DNA from: a virus | Strand: one strand, 5' to 3' | Virus record (IMG/VR): IMGVR_UViG_3300030107_007542 | Span: 30,967-94,966 of that record | DNA length: 64,000 nt | Shown: in pieces, positions 49,495 through 62,500 of the stretch | How positions within the stretch are numbered: position 1 is the stretch's first letter | How the letters are laid out: the number at the start of each line of letters is the position of its first letter | The notes under the pieces: generated by a model | Seen by the model: only the letters and a program-made list of their open reading frames with translations | Told to the model about the DNA's origin: nothing | The model's database searches: none | Program-made: the position numbers and the translations under genes

Positions 49495-52400
49495 TTAATA
49501 ATCTCCTCCGGGGGGACTCAGTGATGGAGTCTCGGGCGCCATGAATGTTTCCGCTGTCGGCCTAGGGCCATGTATTCGGACGAATCTACGCAAAGCGCGA
49601 GAAGCGCGCCAATTCCAGCCGCGGCCGCGCCAGGCCTTTTTCTTCGCATCCCATTCATTTTGAGCAATTTGAAGTGCAGTTAGGGGTGGCGCACCGGGCT
49701 CCCTAATTCTAAATATCATACCACTTGAGCTATAATACTCAGATCCATAATTGGCTGCCGGGATGTTGATATTAGTCGCCATGCTTTTATCCAAACGAAG
49801 CAGTTTCCTAACATAGTTGTTATAGCGAGCACGATACGTGGGTTTGATGAGCTGGGCACTTTCAAAAATATTATCCCCTATGGTAAACAAATAATTAAAA
49901 GGACTTAAATGATACGTGCGACCAGGAGACGTCATAGTCGGACACCTTTTAATACGGCATAAAACTGTACTTCCTTCACCTTTCATTTCGTTCAGTCGTC
50001 CTTCGGAAAGGATAGACCAACGCGGTCGACGAATATCATTTCTTTCATACCCATCCAAAAATTCTATCTTTCTTAAAGAATTGTAGTTTATATCTCTCTC
50101 AAAAGAATTAAGATCTAAAAACTCATCCACATTCTGGCGCACCCGGGCCAAAGCTAGTGATCCCTCAATAAACTGTGTGCGACGAATTTTGGGAGGGGTA
50201 AAATCTTGTGATACTCCGTCCAAAAGTTTTTCAGAAAGTGGTCCTTCTAGGGCCCGAATAGTAGCTAGATCTACCTGCAGATTGGAGACCACAATATCTG
50301 CACTACCGCTGATGCGATCCTCCTTATCGGTTATTTCTTCCGGAAATCCTCCTGGTGCAAAGTAGTCAAGCGACGAAGCAAGCTTTTGCTCCTTGGCGGG
50401 TCGCTTTCGCATTTCAACAAAAGAAGAGAGCCCTTCGCGCAGAGGTGACATGGTAATGCCTGCAGATCCTTGGATTCCCTGCATTTTTGAAATTTTAACA
50501 TCCAAATCAGCTACGGCGCCGTCGGCGGCAAAAAGATTAATTCCCGGATTGACTTTATTGTCCAATATTACCAACCCATCTGATAACTCCAGGCCTGAGC
50601 GTGAAACGCTTTGCACCTCATAAGGAGTGTAAAGATTATAGGGCGATAAGTACCCAAACTTATTAATCTCCGGGACATTGGGATTCCCTACTTGATATTT
50701 ACGTAGCTCTCGATTTAATCGCTTTATCAAGCTGTCATAGTCAAATGTGGCAAATCCATTGGGTGATTCTTGAACGTGTGACCCAACACCCAAGTAATCA
50801 AACCCTACATTGTTTTCAGAGTGTTTTTTGACACGACGCGGCTTATGAACATACTTAATTCTTTTTACCATGCCTCGTTGAGCACCTATCTTTGAGCGCT
50901 TACTAGATGCAGCTTCGCTGCGGCCCACAGGTGACGCGGAGATCAGGTAGCGTAAATCATTAATATATTCACTTATAATCTCCGCAAACTTACGCATCGA
51001 CTCTTCAGTAGCGCTCATCGGGTTTACCATGGTGGTCAGATTTTTCTTCCATAACATGGGAGATTGATCTCCAAACCCGGAGGATCCAAACAGAAACCAC
51101 ACAGAAGCCAAAAACTCATTAATTAAATCAAGCCATGAATCATCGCTCTTAATTACTTTAGCATTAACCCTTAAATATTCTCCTACATCAAAGTTCTTTT
51201 TTCCAAGGCCTTCAAAGTTAGACATAAATGACTGAAATGCTGTAAAATCGTCTGTTAGTCTAGATACAGTTTGTTGAATGGCCAGAGCAGTGTAATCTAC
51301 AAATTCAAAATTCAGAGTATATTCGTAAATATTTGTTTCATCCTCCTTCATTTGAAGGTCATTAATTAAAAAGTTCACAAAATTATCGTTAGCTGTATCA
51401 AAAGGAATAATGTTTCCTTTCTTAAGGTCCGCGATGAGGACAGGCATCTCTAGGTTTTTTGTCTGGCTTTCGGCAGTTAATTGGCTAGCCAGCTTTGATC
51501 CTTCGTCAGGCCTCGCTCGTTTCTGCCTAAACACTGTAACGTTGCTCACTCTATAGCATGAACGCAAGGAGGCCTTATTTGTAAACACTTCCGCGAGGCG
51601 ACAATGATCATTGATAAAGGCGTCATAATCCATAGCTAACCAAAGCTTGAATTCTCCTCCAGTATTGCGCGCATAGAACAAGCGCGAAAAATATCTTTTT
51701 CCAACAGTAGAGCGGACTCTTTCAAAATGACGCATGTTAGTCTTGTTAATGTTAGTTGCAGTGACTACAAAATTATCTAAGTTAAAGTTCTCAATGTCTT
51801 TTAAAAGACGCAAGTCTCGAACCTTTTGATTGCTAACTTTTACCCTTTTAAGCACACAACTAGGGTGGATTCCGGGGCGTTGGCCGGCGAAATATGTCGA
51901 TCCCTGCATATGTACGGGGCCGACCCAAGCTTCGCCTTTTTGCCCCACGCTATCCACGGTCTCATCTAACATAAACAAAGAAGTAACGGAACTAGGCTTA
52001 CCCCCCTTCATGATAGTCTCTACAACAGGAGGACCAATTTCAAACTTTTTATTTTGAGGAACTCCTGCTTTGTTCATCTCCGAGGCTTCGCTATCTAATT
52101 CATACGCCACGCAATAAAGCCAAAGGTTCTGACCCTGTGTGAGATAAACATCAACATCTAACGGCACTTCTCGGGTTATAACACCGATACCGGAGTCTTT
52201 ATTAATCACATGCTTGATCTTGCCCTCTGTAACAAAGTCTTCGATGCCAATATATTTCTTTACCATAGCGCTTTTTGTGGTGGCTGTCTTTTTGTTCGAG
52301 ATTTCGTAACGCAGAGCGCTCTCTTTTTCTTTTAGGTTTTCTAGGGTCTTCGCATCATTTATGAGTGCTACAAACAACCCAAATGAGCGACCCTCTTCAA

Positions 52401-52536
52401 TCTTAGACACCTGCAGGCTCAAATCTATTTTAAGATTTGTCATATTAGGGTCTTCGTCGGAAATCATGATTTCTACGCTCTTAACCAAAGGAAGAGGAAT
52501 CGGGCGCTCAAATGCTGAGGCTGCTATATTTCCCAT
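49495..52536 (-). CDS. Large structural-type protein (1013 aa), unknown
   Basis: Not recognised. The start chosen is ATG 52536, eight bases after GGAG, overlapping the upstream stop (TAATG); a GTG two codons earlier is possible. The first 170 residues form strands (VKSVEIMISDEDPNMTNLKI, REVPLDVDVYLTQGQNLWLY). The middle has basic strands (RHFERVRSTVGKRYFSRLFY, GGEFKLWLAMDYDAFINDHC) and a helix with WLDLINEFLASVWFLFGSSG. A very basic patch (SSKRSKIGAQRGMVKRIKYV, then HKPRRVKKHSEN) lies near 560-590. The C-terminus is Arg/Trp-rich and then Pro-rich (WRGRGWNWRASRALRRFVRI). It is one of three giant genes in a row and probably part of the tail apparatus. Confidence 0.65.
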   Translation of the reverse strand: MGNIAASAFERPIPLPLVKSVEIMISDEDPNMTNLKIDLSLQVSKIEEGRSFGLFVALINDAKTLENLKEKESALRYEISNKKTATTKSAMVKKYIGIEDFVTEGKIKHVINKDSGIGVITREVPLDVDVYLTQGQNLWLYCVAYELDSEASEMNKAGVPQNKKFEIGPPVVETIMKGGKPSSVTSLFMLDETVDSVGQKGEAWVGPVHMQGSTYFAGQRPGIHPSCVLKRVKVSNQKVRDLRLLKDIENFNLDNFVVTATNINKTNMRHFERVRSTVGKRYFSRLFYARNTGGEFKLWLAMDYDAFINDHCRLAEVFTNKASLRSCYRVSNVTVFRQKRARPDEGSKLASQLTAESQTKNLEMPVLIADLKKGNIIPFDTANDNFVNFLINDLQMKEDETNIYEYTLNFEFVDYTALAIQQTVSRLTDDFTAFQSFMSNFEGLGKKNFDVGEYLRVNAKVIKSDDSWLDLINEFLASVWFLFGSSGFGDQSPMLWKKNLTTMVNPMSATEESMRKFAEIISEYINDLRYLISASPVGRSEAASSKRSKIGAQRGMVKRIKYVHKPRRVKKHSENNVGFDYLGVGSHVQESPNGFATFDYDSLIKRLNRELRKYQVGNPNVPEINKFGYLSPYNLYTPYEVQSVSRSGLELSDGLVILDNKVNPGINLFAADGAVADLDVKISKMQGIQGSAGITMSPLREGLSSFVEMRKRPAKEQKLASSLDYFAPGGFPEEITDKEDRISGSADIVVSNLQVDLATIRALEGPLSEKLLDGVSQDFTPPKIRRTQFIEGSLALARVRQNVDEFLDLNSFERDINYNSLRKIEFLDGYERNDIRRPRWSILSEGRLNEMKGEGSTVLCRIKRCPTMTSPGRTYHLSPFNYLFTIGDNIFESAQLIKPTYRARYNNYVRKLLRLDKSMATNINIPAANYGSEYYSSSGMIFRIREPGAPPLTALQIAQNEWDAKKKAWRGRGWNWRASRALRRFVRIHGPRPTAETFMAPETPSLSPPGGDY

Positions 52537-53576
52537 TAGCACGGCTCCTCATCGTCGGCAGCAATACCGAGAAAGTCACCCTGCTGGTCGTCCGGGGCTC
52601 TTTCGACATCAACGCGTCGGCTACCATAAAGATCACCCTCTAGATCAATGCGATCGTCAGTCACGCCAGGTGTCAAACCTTCATTGTGAGTAATGGCTCT
52701 TTCATTAATGCCATACACAACCGCCGTATCCATGGGAATGTCAAAGTCGCATAAGAAATTTAAAAAATATTCCACATCGTCTTGAGTGGGGGCCGACAAG
52801 CGCTGATCCTGATAATTGAGTTGTCGCAATCCTTCGTCTGCGCCTGAAACGTACACTTCGCAATAAAAATTTTCCTTCTCGTACAGCGTGTTTTCTTCTT
52901 GCAGATCGATTAATATGTAATCCTCTTTGACTGCAATATTTATCCCCTTCTCGTTCGCGTTTGTTACAACCTTAAATTTATTTTTACTTCGAGAATCTGT
53001 CGTATAAAACATGCTATAATCCATAACAATATCAATTTGAGGAATCTCTCTAATCACGCCATTATTGGTAGTGGCCGCACTGCTTGTTAGGTTAACTGTA
53101 TAATAGTCTTGGCTTGCAGAAATCTCGTTACTAAGCATGGTGACGCCCCATGCTGGCGCATATTGAGAAGTAAGAGCGCTGGTTCCGATTGGATCGGTTG
53201 CAACAAAAAATTTCTGATCAAAGTGGGGTACCGAGTCAAAAGCATCTGCAAAATTAATCGAATTAAGTGATAAGCCTTTTTTATTGATATTGGATTCCAC
53301 AGCCTTTTGAAACTGGCGCACCCTGGTTTCGACGCCGGTTGTGTTTGACTGGGGCTTTAGATTCGGTGTTTCGTAGCGGATTCGACGGTCAGCATCTTTA
53401 GGTTCTTCTACTCTGACTCCTTCGTTGGAAGACTCAACTTTAGCGACGTCGTAAAGTATCTCTTCATCATAAAAAGCATAAAATGCAGGCTTTAAGCGTC
53501 CTTGTGAAAGTAGGTATTTACCATACTCGGTCAACTGAACGTCTAACACTTCTTCTTTTTTGTTAAAAAACTCCAT
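52536..53576 (-). CDS. Structural-type protein (346 aa), N-terminal relative of the 317-aa protein
   Basis: The N-terminus MEFFNKKEEVLDVQLTEYGK then YLLSQGRLKPAFYAFYDEEI matches the pattern of the 317-aa protein. From about residue 75 there is a helix (ETRVRQFQKAVESNINKKGL) and then strands (DYYTVNLTSSAATTNNGVIR, KFKVVTNANEKGINIAVKED). The C-terminus is acidic with Arg (GDLYGSRRVDVERAPDDQQG). The gene lies between the giant LamG protein (nine bases) and the 1013-aa gene (TAATG overlap), so these three are one translation unit. Function unknown; it could be an adaptor that links a fibre or spike to the tail. Confidence 0.65.
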   Translation of the reverse strand: MEFFNKKEEVLDVQLTEYGKYLLSQGRLKPAFYAFYDEEILYDVAKVESSNEGVRVEEPKDADRRIRYETPNLKPQSNTTGVETRVRQFQKAVESNINKKGLSLNSINFADAFDSVPHFDQKFFVATDPIGTSALTSQYAPAWGVTMLSNEISASQDYYTVNLTSSAATTNNGVIREIPQIDIVMDYSMFYTTDSRSKNKFKVVTNANEKGINIAVKEDYILIDLQEENTLYEKENFYCEVYVSGADEGLRQLNYQDQRLSAPTQDDVEYFLNFLCDFDIPMDTAVVYGINERAITHNEGLTPGVTDDRIDLEGDLYGSRRVDVERAPDDQQGDFLGIAADDEEPC

Positions 53577-53584
53577 TACCCTTC

Positions 53585-56500
53585 TCAGTCTTCCTGGTTA
53601 TTGTTTAGATCGTTTAGGATCGCTGTTGCTTCTGCCTCCGTATAATCTCCAACGAACCGAGATTGTCCAGTAGGGTCCGAACCGGGCGAGGCGGCGAGTC
53701 TCGGTGCCGGCGGGGGATCCTCCCACGGGGCGGTATCGAGTCCCTTGGACACATACTCCACATTCTCGTCAATTTTAAGTAGTTCTACTAGTGAGAAATA
53801 ATCATACGGCCAGTTGAAGCTATAGGGAGATTCAATGGACGCAGGCACCAGAGGCCTATCCTTTGTCAGACCTCGCTTAGAAAGGATATCATAATCCTTG
53901 GTAGCACGTTGCTTGACCTTAAATACCAACCACTGTATATCGCCTGTGCCGAAAATTCGATCCGTGAAGAAATCCGATATATTAACAGTGCTACTTTGCT
54001 TTTGCATCTTCTGGATGCTCTCAGGGGGCAGGTTTTGCCACATGTTTTGCAAATCCTTTTTAGAGAATGTTTGTGTGAATTCGAAAGCATCGAAAAAGAC
54101 CGGTCGGACTGATCTATTGATAAGGAAATCAAGCGTGGGAGGTACAATGTACCGCTCTAAAATCTCAATTTGTCGATTGTAACGGCTGAGTTGTTCTTCC
54201 CAATAATTAACCGAAGCGGTGCGGCCGCTTTCTCTGGCTCTTTGAGCAAACTCAGCGGAGCGCTGGAGGTGGATAGTTCGCGGGAGTCTTATGAATTCCC
54301 TCTCTCCTCGCACAGATCGGAACGGAACCACAAGCACAGCTTCTCGCACTGTCTTACTAGTAGAAAGTTCACCGACCCTTTTGCTCCTACTATTGCCAAA
54401 GCCCACAACCTGACGCAAGGATTCAACCTCAATTGCACCATGTTTTTCTGAGTGATACTTCTTTGGTAGATCCTCAATCCCTAGGAACACTCCCTTGTCT
54501 GGCTCTGGCACCCGGCCATATTGGTGCCACATGCCTCGAATTTGGAACGGTGCTGTGGAAGAAGTCACATCAATTGGGGCTGCAGCACCGCCTCCAACAA
54601 TTGATGAGGTGGGATGTGGCAAGCAAGGGGTGTCATAAAAATCAAACATGGGGGTTTCAAACTTCGTTTGCACAACCCACTGGACTTTCTGCTGGCTGGT
54701 TCCTTCAGGGATTGCCAAGATCTTATCAAAAATATTAACACTCGCACTCAATTGCATCTGAACATAGTCGTAATCCCTCTTTAGATCAGATCCCGTGACG
54801 TACCCAATACAACTCGCACTCAAGTTGGTGGAGGAACTTAACTGCAAATTATTCTCGATCCGGCGGCTATAAACAACATCGGCGGTGGAAACAATGTCTT
54901 GCAGTGTTGGACGATCATTATAAGGAGCTTGGAATACAATGTCCGCATAAGCCAATCCATTATAATAAGGAGGCGTCAGGTGTGCGAAGGTAATGCCGGA
55001 TCCACGACTTCCCGAAAGTGCCAACGGAGTTCCAAAGGCGCTAGCGCGACTATACATGCCAAAAGTTGGATTTCCAATATCATCCGAAGATCTCTCAAGT
55101 AAAACCCGCATGCCATAATACTTGTTTTTCTGGACGGGCCGGAATGCATCTTCTTCCTTCGACACGTAACTAGTCAAACCATCTTGGAAAAAGTTAACTG
55201 TCTCGCATAAGAAATTATCAATTGCCAGCTCATACATAGGATTAACCACGTTCCCATCCCAGCGAATCTTATTCTGACTTTGATTACCGAGTGTTCCGTA
55301 GCTGACAACGTCCACAATTGACCCGGATCCATCGTAACCATTAGTCCCCTCACCGGAGAAAGAGAAGACGGAGGAGTTCACACCGCGGACAGATGCAGCT
55401 ATGCTCGAACTCATCGACACTCCTGTATCATATAACCATCCAGCGCCGAGGCCCCCTTCGGGCTCGGCGGCTGCTGCCGAAGCCGTGTTCACAAGAACGC
55501 CAGCTGACCAACTGGGTGGTGGCACCACTTCAGATCCAGAAGACAACGCCTTCGCAGACATATAATCCTGGGGTCGACGAATTGCCTCAAATGGTATCTT
55601 TTGCAGATAATACCCAAAACGAGAACCTGTCGCAGCTGTATAGATGGTGTTATAGGTATCGGCAGCTACCTGCCGGAATCTGATCGGCATCCAGGCTTTA
55701 ATTCCGGCGCTGGAGCTATGGCCCACGTTAAGGCAAGCAAAGGAAGCCGAGTTAACCGACGACGACTGATATGACGCCGACGAATTAAAATTGAACTCCG
55801 AGTATCCTTCGAGGGGGGCCCAGTGCTGGTTATTTGTCGCATCGCCGGCGGCTTCCCAAGCAGAAGCAGACGCTGCTGCAGCACCGTAAACCTGACTGCC
55901 GGGGCGTTTTGCAGCGATACCAAGGGCACCGAGTTGATCGAAATCATAAGAGTCGCAATATTCTCCCTGTTTCAAATCGCCCGGGTTGGAGGCGGTATTG
56001 CGAATAATATAGTTCCCCACCGCCAATCCGGACTTTATGGTATTAAAAAGAATTCCTGGTGAGAACAGTGGTTCAAGCAGAATTCGAGAGAGCGTCTGAT
56101 TCGGAGTGGCTGCTGGACTCTCTACACCGCCATTAATGGCGAATGAGGGTGCACTTCTTGTGCCTGGTAAGAATGAGCCCATGGATTGAGAGAAATATGA
56201 AGCAAGCTTAACAGTTCTTTCCGCAGGATAGAAGCCCTTATATGGCAGGAAAGATGTAAAAGCAGTTGCCTGCAGTGTGGTTCCATGGCGAACAATGTTA
56301 TCATCTTCTGTGGTTCCACGTGGGCCGCGTAGTTCATCGTCGACCACCTTAAACAACTCTAAGAAATCTGTGGTGGCATACACGCTATAGAAATCTTTAG
56401 TCGTCGAGTCGAGAGAGGATCCAGTTAAGTCAAGCAAATTTCCTAACTTTGCCAAGAAACCATCAGAAGCGGGCTCAGTGGTCTCGTTACCCAAGTAAGT

Positions 56501-59500
56501 TTCTAAATGTTCGCTAATTCTATACTCGGGCACAATCGAACAATCTTTTCCAGCAAGTCGAAGATTCTCCGAGTAGTCCACATAGGGCTGGTACGGATCA
56601 AGGTTTTCTTGATACTGGGCCACCCAAGGATGGAACCCCATCAATGTATGATTGGCTGGAACGAGTTGCGCGGCTTTGTAGGGATAACCTCCCTGAACTC
56701 GGGCGGGTGTTTCAGGAAGAGGTCGAATATAACTGCACGCAGGGCGGCAGGAATTAGATATAACAGTGAGGATCGTCGCGGCGTTGCCGGCACTAAAGAA
56801 ATAGCTGTATGTGTTTTGAAGCTCGCCGGCACCAGACCCGGTTCCAGCCCCTATCAGGTTCTGGAATAAAGAGCGAACCCCATTACCGAGCTGGTCTTCT
56901 CCCGAGAACAGAGCGAATGGTACCGCTCCTGTGACAATGGCTGCAAGGCCGCCCGAGACCTTTTGCGCAATAGATGCCGTATTCTGAATTGCATACCCAG
57001 TGGAATTGTAAGATCCACTATTGGCAAGACCTATCGAGGAGGTTATAAGGGTATATTTCTGTGGAGCATCAAGGGGCCACGGAGAGGCATCCAAAGAATT
57101 TACTGATTGTAGTTTAGCGCCGATACCGAAGAAGAATTCCGACGGGTCGACAGCATACGACGGAACGGCGCCAGTGGGAGCCTGGGGCGTTGGGACAAAA
57201 TCATCCATCCCTTGTGAATTTAAAAACTTGCCAGTACGGAGGGGCCGATCTTTATTCCAAATGTTTTCTATAGAATAGTTTGGTCGTGTGCGCACACGCG
57301 TCTGGTATACATTTACAGATCGTGGGTAGACGCGCTCGCCGTATGATGCATACACGGCCATGTCTGCATCCCCAGTTTTGTCAATATAATCTTGAACTTC
57401 ATTAAACGCCTGATTGTTTCTGACGTCCGGACGCAAGTCTAATCTGTTGTTAAGACCATTATTCGAAAAATAACCCATATTATTGCCATAAGAAACCTGA
57501 AGCGACACATCATTGCCGCGGTCGGGGTTTTCTGACATGTCCTCAAAGGCGGCTACAAAGGGCTTGTACCTACTATCTATAGGCTGCTCAACATAGTCTA
57601 TGGTTGCATTAGGAGACTTTCCGCGGAGGAAGTTGATAGCGTCTGTTCCGCCCTCTACAAACTGTGGTATCATAGCGGGTGGCTCCGCTATAGAAATCAG
57701 GTTGGCGTGTCGCAGGGCTCGCGCAACTGGGTGCTCCCCCGTTCGCACTTGCTTCCAGGAGGGGTGTTGATATGGGCCATTAAGATTTAACATGGCATGA
57801 TTAAAGGTAACAAAAGAGTCGCTTAATCGGGAGCCGGAAATGTAACGATATTCATTTGAACCAGAAGCGTATTTACCCGCCCAGGCACCGGTGACGGGGT
57901 GGGCCCATACTTGTCGGTAAGAGGAACTTTCGTGCGCGGCGAGGCCTGGAGTAGTGGAACCCGTATGGATGCGGTATTCTGATATAACTTCGGACGCAGG
58001 ATTGACCTCAGATGACCCTGTGGTGCCAGTATTAATAGCATGTGCATCACCCACTACATCCTCAATGAATTGGTTTGTGGCACGTGAGCCCCCATTACCC
58101 ATTCGATACCAATTGGTTAGATTGGCCTTGGGCTCCCAGTTATCCAAAATATTGCCACGACGCTCAAAAAGTTCCCCAACTTCAGGCGCGCTTAAAACTT
58201 TATTGTAAACTTGAAATTCATTAATTAAACCAAGGAAGGGATATCCTATGGTAGGCAAACCTATATTGCCCAATGCGATGGAGCCCTGACCGCCAGGTGC
58301 CGGGTAAGTTAACCCTTGAGAGGCACTGCTGTTGTTGAAGATGGTTCCAGAGGTAACTTGGCCTTTGCCATCCATGGAGACACCGTTAACATACATTTTT
58401 ATAGCATCATAGTCGCGGTCCTTACCACCCGCATGAAGTACACAAGATGGGTCCGTGCCATTATAGCTAACTGCCAAGTGGTACCATGTGTTCGGCATGA
58501 ACACACCGCCGCGGCCGGTGGTCAAATTCCAGGCAGAACTTGTTATCCACATGCTGGCCTTTGAAGGGGAGCTTGTAATGCTCGTGCCTGTGGAAGATGA
58601 AAGGTCGCCAGCGCCTCCCGAAATTATTAATTCAGGGACCCAGCAAGCAACCGATGAAGAGTTATTTTGGCCGACCTGGACACGGGGCCACATGTATAAT
58701 TGGACTGGAGCATCGGTGTAGACAACCCCGGAACCAGCCGGCTTTGTCCAGCTGAACAGTGTCATGACCATGGCTTCCCGATAGGCAGCGTCCATTGAGC
58801 CGGAGCCGGGCCAATTCTCCCCGCTCCCAGCGACAAGGGTCGAGCCTGTATTGGCTATAGCATTGATGAAAGAACCGCTATAATCAATCTTAAACCACGT
58901 AGCTATGGTCCACGCTGAATTTGGTCCCACTGAGTTTCCGCGACCAGTGGCCGAGGCACTATAGGCAATCGGTGCAGCATATTGGACCCAGTCGCTCGCG
59001 GCGCCACATAAAAAGTTTGGACCCTGTCCGCCGGCGGGGCCGTTTATGGAAATGCCGTGACCAGAGCCACTTATTCTCAGGGACTTGTTGTTCTCCTGAA
59101 GCGCAGGAGGTTCCAGCACATGTGTATCCAAATTCGCATAACGCATTACTTGCGGACTATAAGCAAAGCCAGCAATATTAACACTTGCGCTAGTGACTAG
59201 TGATGTCCAGTTCGGTTCCCAAAGCTGATTCATGGAAGTGGCAGCATCGTCCGCGGTGCCATAGGTGCCGGAGGGACGTCCCTGGAAAGGATAGCGGCCA
59301 GGGAAGTAATTACCTGAGGGGCTTGTTAGGCCTCGCTCAACGTATGCAGAAATTTCAGAGATCTTTGGAGCCGTAGTCGCGCCGTCTGGGGGGACGATCT
59401 GCTGATCAAACCCATAAAACGGAACATCTGCTTCCAGAGATGCTGTAACCCACGCGTAGTTTCGCTCAGCATTGGGAACACCATGTTGTTCATACAGGTT

Positions 59501-62500
59501 GTCATACACAGAACCCGTAATGATTGGCCAATCGGAGGGACTGCTTGGAATCAAAGATTGATAGGTGCCGTAGCCATCAAAACCGTTGGCCGCTATGAGA
59601 TCGCAACCGAAGCCGGCATTAAAGAACTCCGCCGCCTTCGGTGCCACGTTATATATGTTAAAGGAATCCCGATGATTCATCACGCCATCGTCTGGTTTTT
59701 TCCATATGCTGCTGTCGGAGAATCGCCACCAAACCGCAAGATTATCAATTTTCATTTTGGCCAAATCATACAGTTGGTGATGATTATAGATTCGTGATAC
59801 TTCAGCGGCACTTAGCTCAACATTCCATATTCCCATGTTACTTAGATTGCCGGCAAACTGGCCAGAAGCAGCGACTGGATTAAGGGTATTAGCAAAATAC
59901 CCCAGCCATATATTGCCGGTGGTTCCGGTATATATATCCGTGGGACTATTAAGTTGTTGTACAACAGTGGTATCTAGGACTCCATCAATGTATATTTTCA
60001 TATAGTTGGCAGTATTGCTCCCACCAGGATCCCCACCCGCAAAAGTACAAACTACGTGAATCCACGACCCGGCTGCGACTACCCCGGAACTTTTCACGAC
60101 GCCGTCCTGGGTGCCCTCTATGCCAAAGCGAAGGGTGTTATCACTATTTTGTATGTATATACCACGCTTAACATTACCACCAGAGGAGCCGTCACTAAAA
60201 ATCCCCTGGCCGGTGCTGCCAGCTCCGAGTACGCCTTCGTTCATCCAAAAGGAAATACTAAAGGCTTTAGCGTTCGAGCCGGCGCCGCCGATAAGATTAC
60301 TCCAAGCTGTACTGTCCCACGCTCCTAGGCTGAGCCGGTCGCCGTCGTCGGGGTAGAAATGTATTGATCGAGTTTCCCGGGCAAGTTTGAGCCTCTTTTT
60401 TGTATTCCTTTGTGTCTTGTGAAAACTAGCAGAAGTAACAATGCCATCGCCAAGGATGCCATCGCTGTTGCCAACCTGAGAAGCTGACAAAGTTAGCTCG
60501 CCAAATGCTGAGTCGGCGCCGAAAGGACCACAATGAAGTGTCGAAAGCTGATTTAACCCACGTGGGTGGTCAATCTGATCCAAGGGAGCAACGATAGATG
60601 CTGAGGCTGGGGCGCTGGCGCTCGTGGGTATGCCATAGTCAATGACAGTCCGATTGCGATAAGGAAGTGCGTTATAAACCGAGAACTCTTCATGCGCGGG
60701 ATCCATGTAACCTTGAGATCTTACGTCATAGCCGCCTGGAGCACTGAATCGATTAACAATTACCGTTTGGTTTGAGTTGGAGCCTGTTCGAATTGGGAGT
60801 GCATAATCAAGGGTGCCGCTTGGGTTTGTTGTTGGCCCCCAGCCGCCAACCATGGGACTATCTGTCGTTATCGCAGTCGACGCCAAGTTGGTCGCCGTAC
60901 CGTCCCATGAAGAAGAGTTGGCGCTGTGAATTGTGCCGTTATATGTATCGACAGCATCCCCAAGGATTGCTTTTCCGTCGCCCAGAGGCCACCAAGAAAC
61001 AAGGCCATCGCCTACCAGTTCTACGATGTTAATACGGCGCCCTTCTCCATACAATGTGGTAACTTCTGCCGCACTTAGCTCTCGACCCCAGACGGCCGCA
61101 TCACACATATATTGCTCGCCTTCGACCGCGCCCAAGCCGCCACCGTTTGCCGCAAGAGTAAAACCATAAGTGGAAAGAGCGACGCCTGGGGTGGAATTCG
61201 CGGTTGCGGTTGACGCCAACGTCCCATCCACATAAATTTGAGGTACCGCGGTTGCGCCGCCAGCAAACGTAACAACTACGTGGTGCCATGTATCTAGAGC
61301 GACCACATTAGAAGTCGTATAGGCGTAGTTGCCCGTCCCGGTCCCGCACATTAACTTCCCGGTGGTACCATAATATACAAAGCGGCGGAAGCCGGTGGCG
61401 TAGACGCCGAAAGTCCAAATGTATTCATAATTCACAAAGGCAGTAGTTGGTTTAATCCACGTTGAAACAGTAAAAGGCTTTTGGTTGCCACTAGCGCCGC
61501 CGACGATCGGGTCCCAGGCTGCCGCGGTGCCAAAGCTGGCATAGTCATCCGACCCATCGAAATATATACTCTTGGTAGGCGGATCCATAAGAACAGTGCG
61601 GCCGCGGGTGGCAGGAGTTTCCGGATTGGGAGCAAACGTAAATGTCCCCTCACGGAAATAAGGATCGTTCTGCGATCTTCCCGCGGTTTGAATGACTTCG
61701 TAGTTCTTCGTATAGTTGCCAATTCGATTATGATCGATTGTCCCGGACATGGACTGACTCAAAGACGCCGTCGTCATGAGAATGTTCTTGATGTTTACGG
61801 GGCGCTTGGCATGCTCTCCGCGCGGCAGGTTTGCTTTGGGTCTGTCATAGAGGTTTGTAGTGCCGCCGGCTGTGTCCAACTCAGGATACTGCGGCGAGAC
61901 CACCTGTAGATGGCCCGAGGATGCCTTCCAGGGGCTTCCGGAGTTGGAGCCCGTGAACTCGTGACCCATCTGCACTCGGAAGCCTTCAGGGCGATTCACA
62001 CGGCTGTCAAGGCCATTGAAGTTATTGGCCATGGTGAGCGGATCGGAAATACTGTCGGGGGATCCAGATTGGTTCAGCTCAATATGACGGTGCTGTCGGC
62101 CTCCAACAAACTTCTCAGTAAAGGGCCCCTGCATTGGAACATCTGTCTGATCTGAGGCAAGGTCAGCATGCATGTTGGTGATGATTGTGCTGCCAGTAAA
62201 GTTCGACATCTCGCTTGATAGAGCATCACTAATAGATGAGCTGTACAGACTAAAGGGTGCAACCGTGGCACCGTCGGCGTCTCTCTCGTACACTTCATAA
62301 CTTGCCGACTGGACTCCCATTCCAAATCCATAACGAACTTTCTGAGCTGGGAAATATTCATCTGAGGAACTGATCAGGCTTTCTACATCAGCAGACTTTG
62401 CCACCATGATGTTGCTCGGTACAGCACCATAGGTTCCCTGACCCACTGTGGGGCCGGCTGGTGCCGTCGCCTCATACACCACACCCTTGCGCTGACTTGG

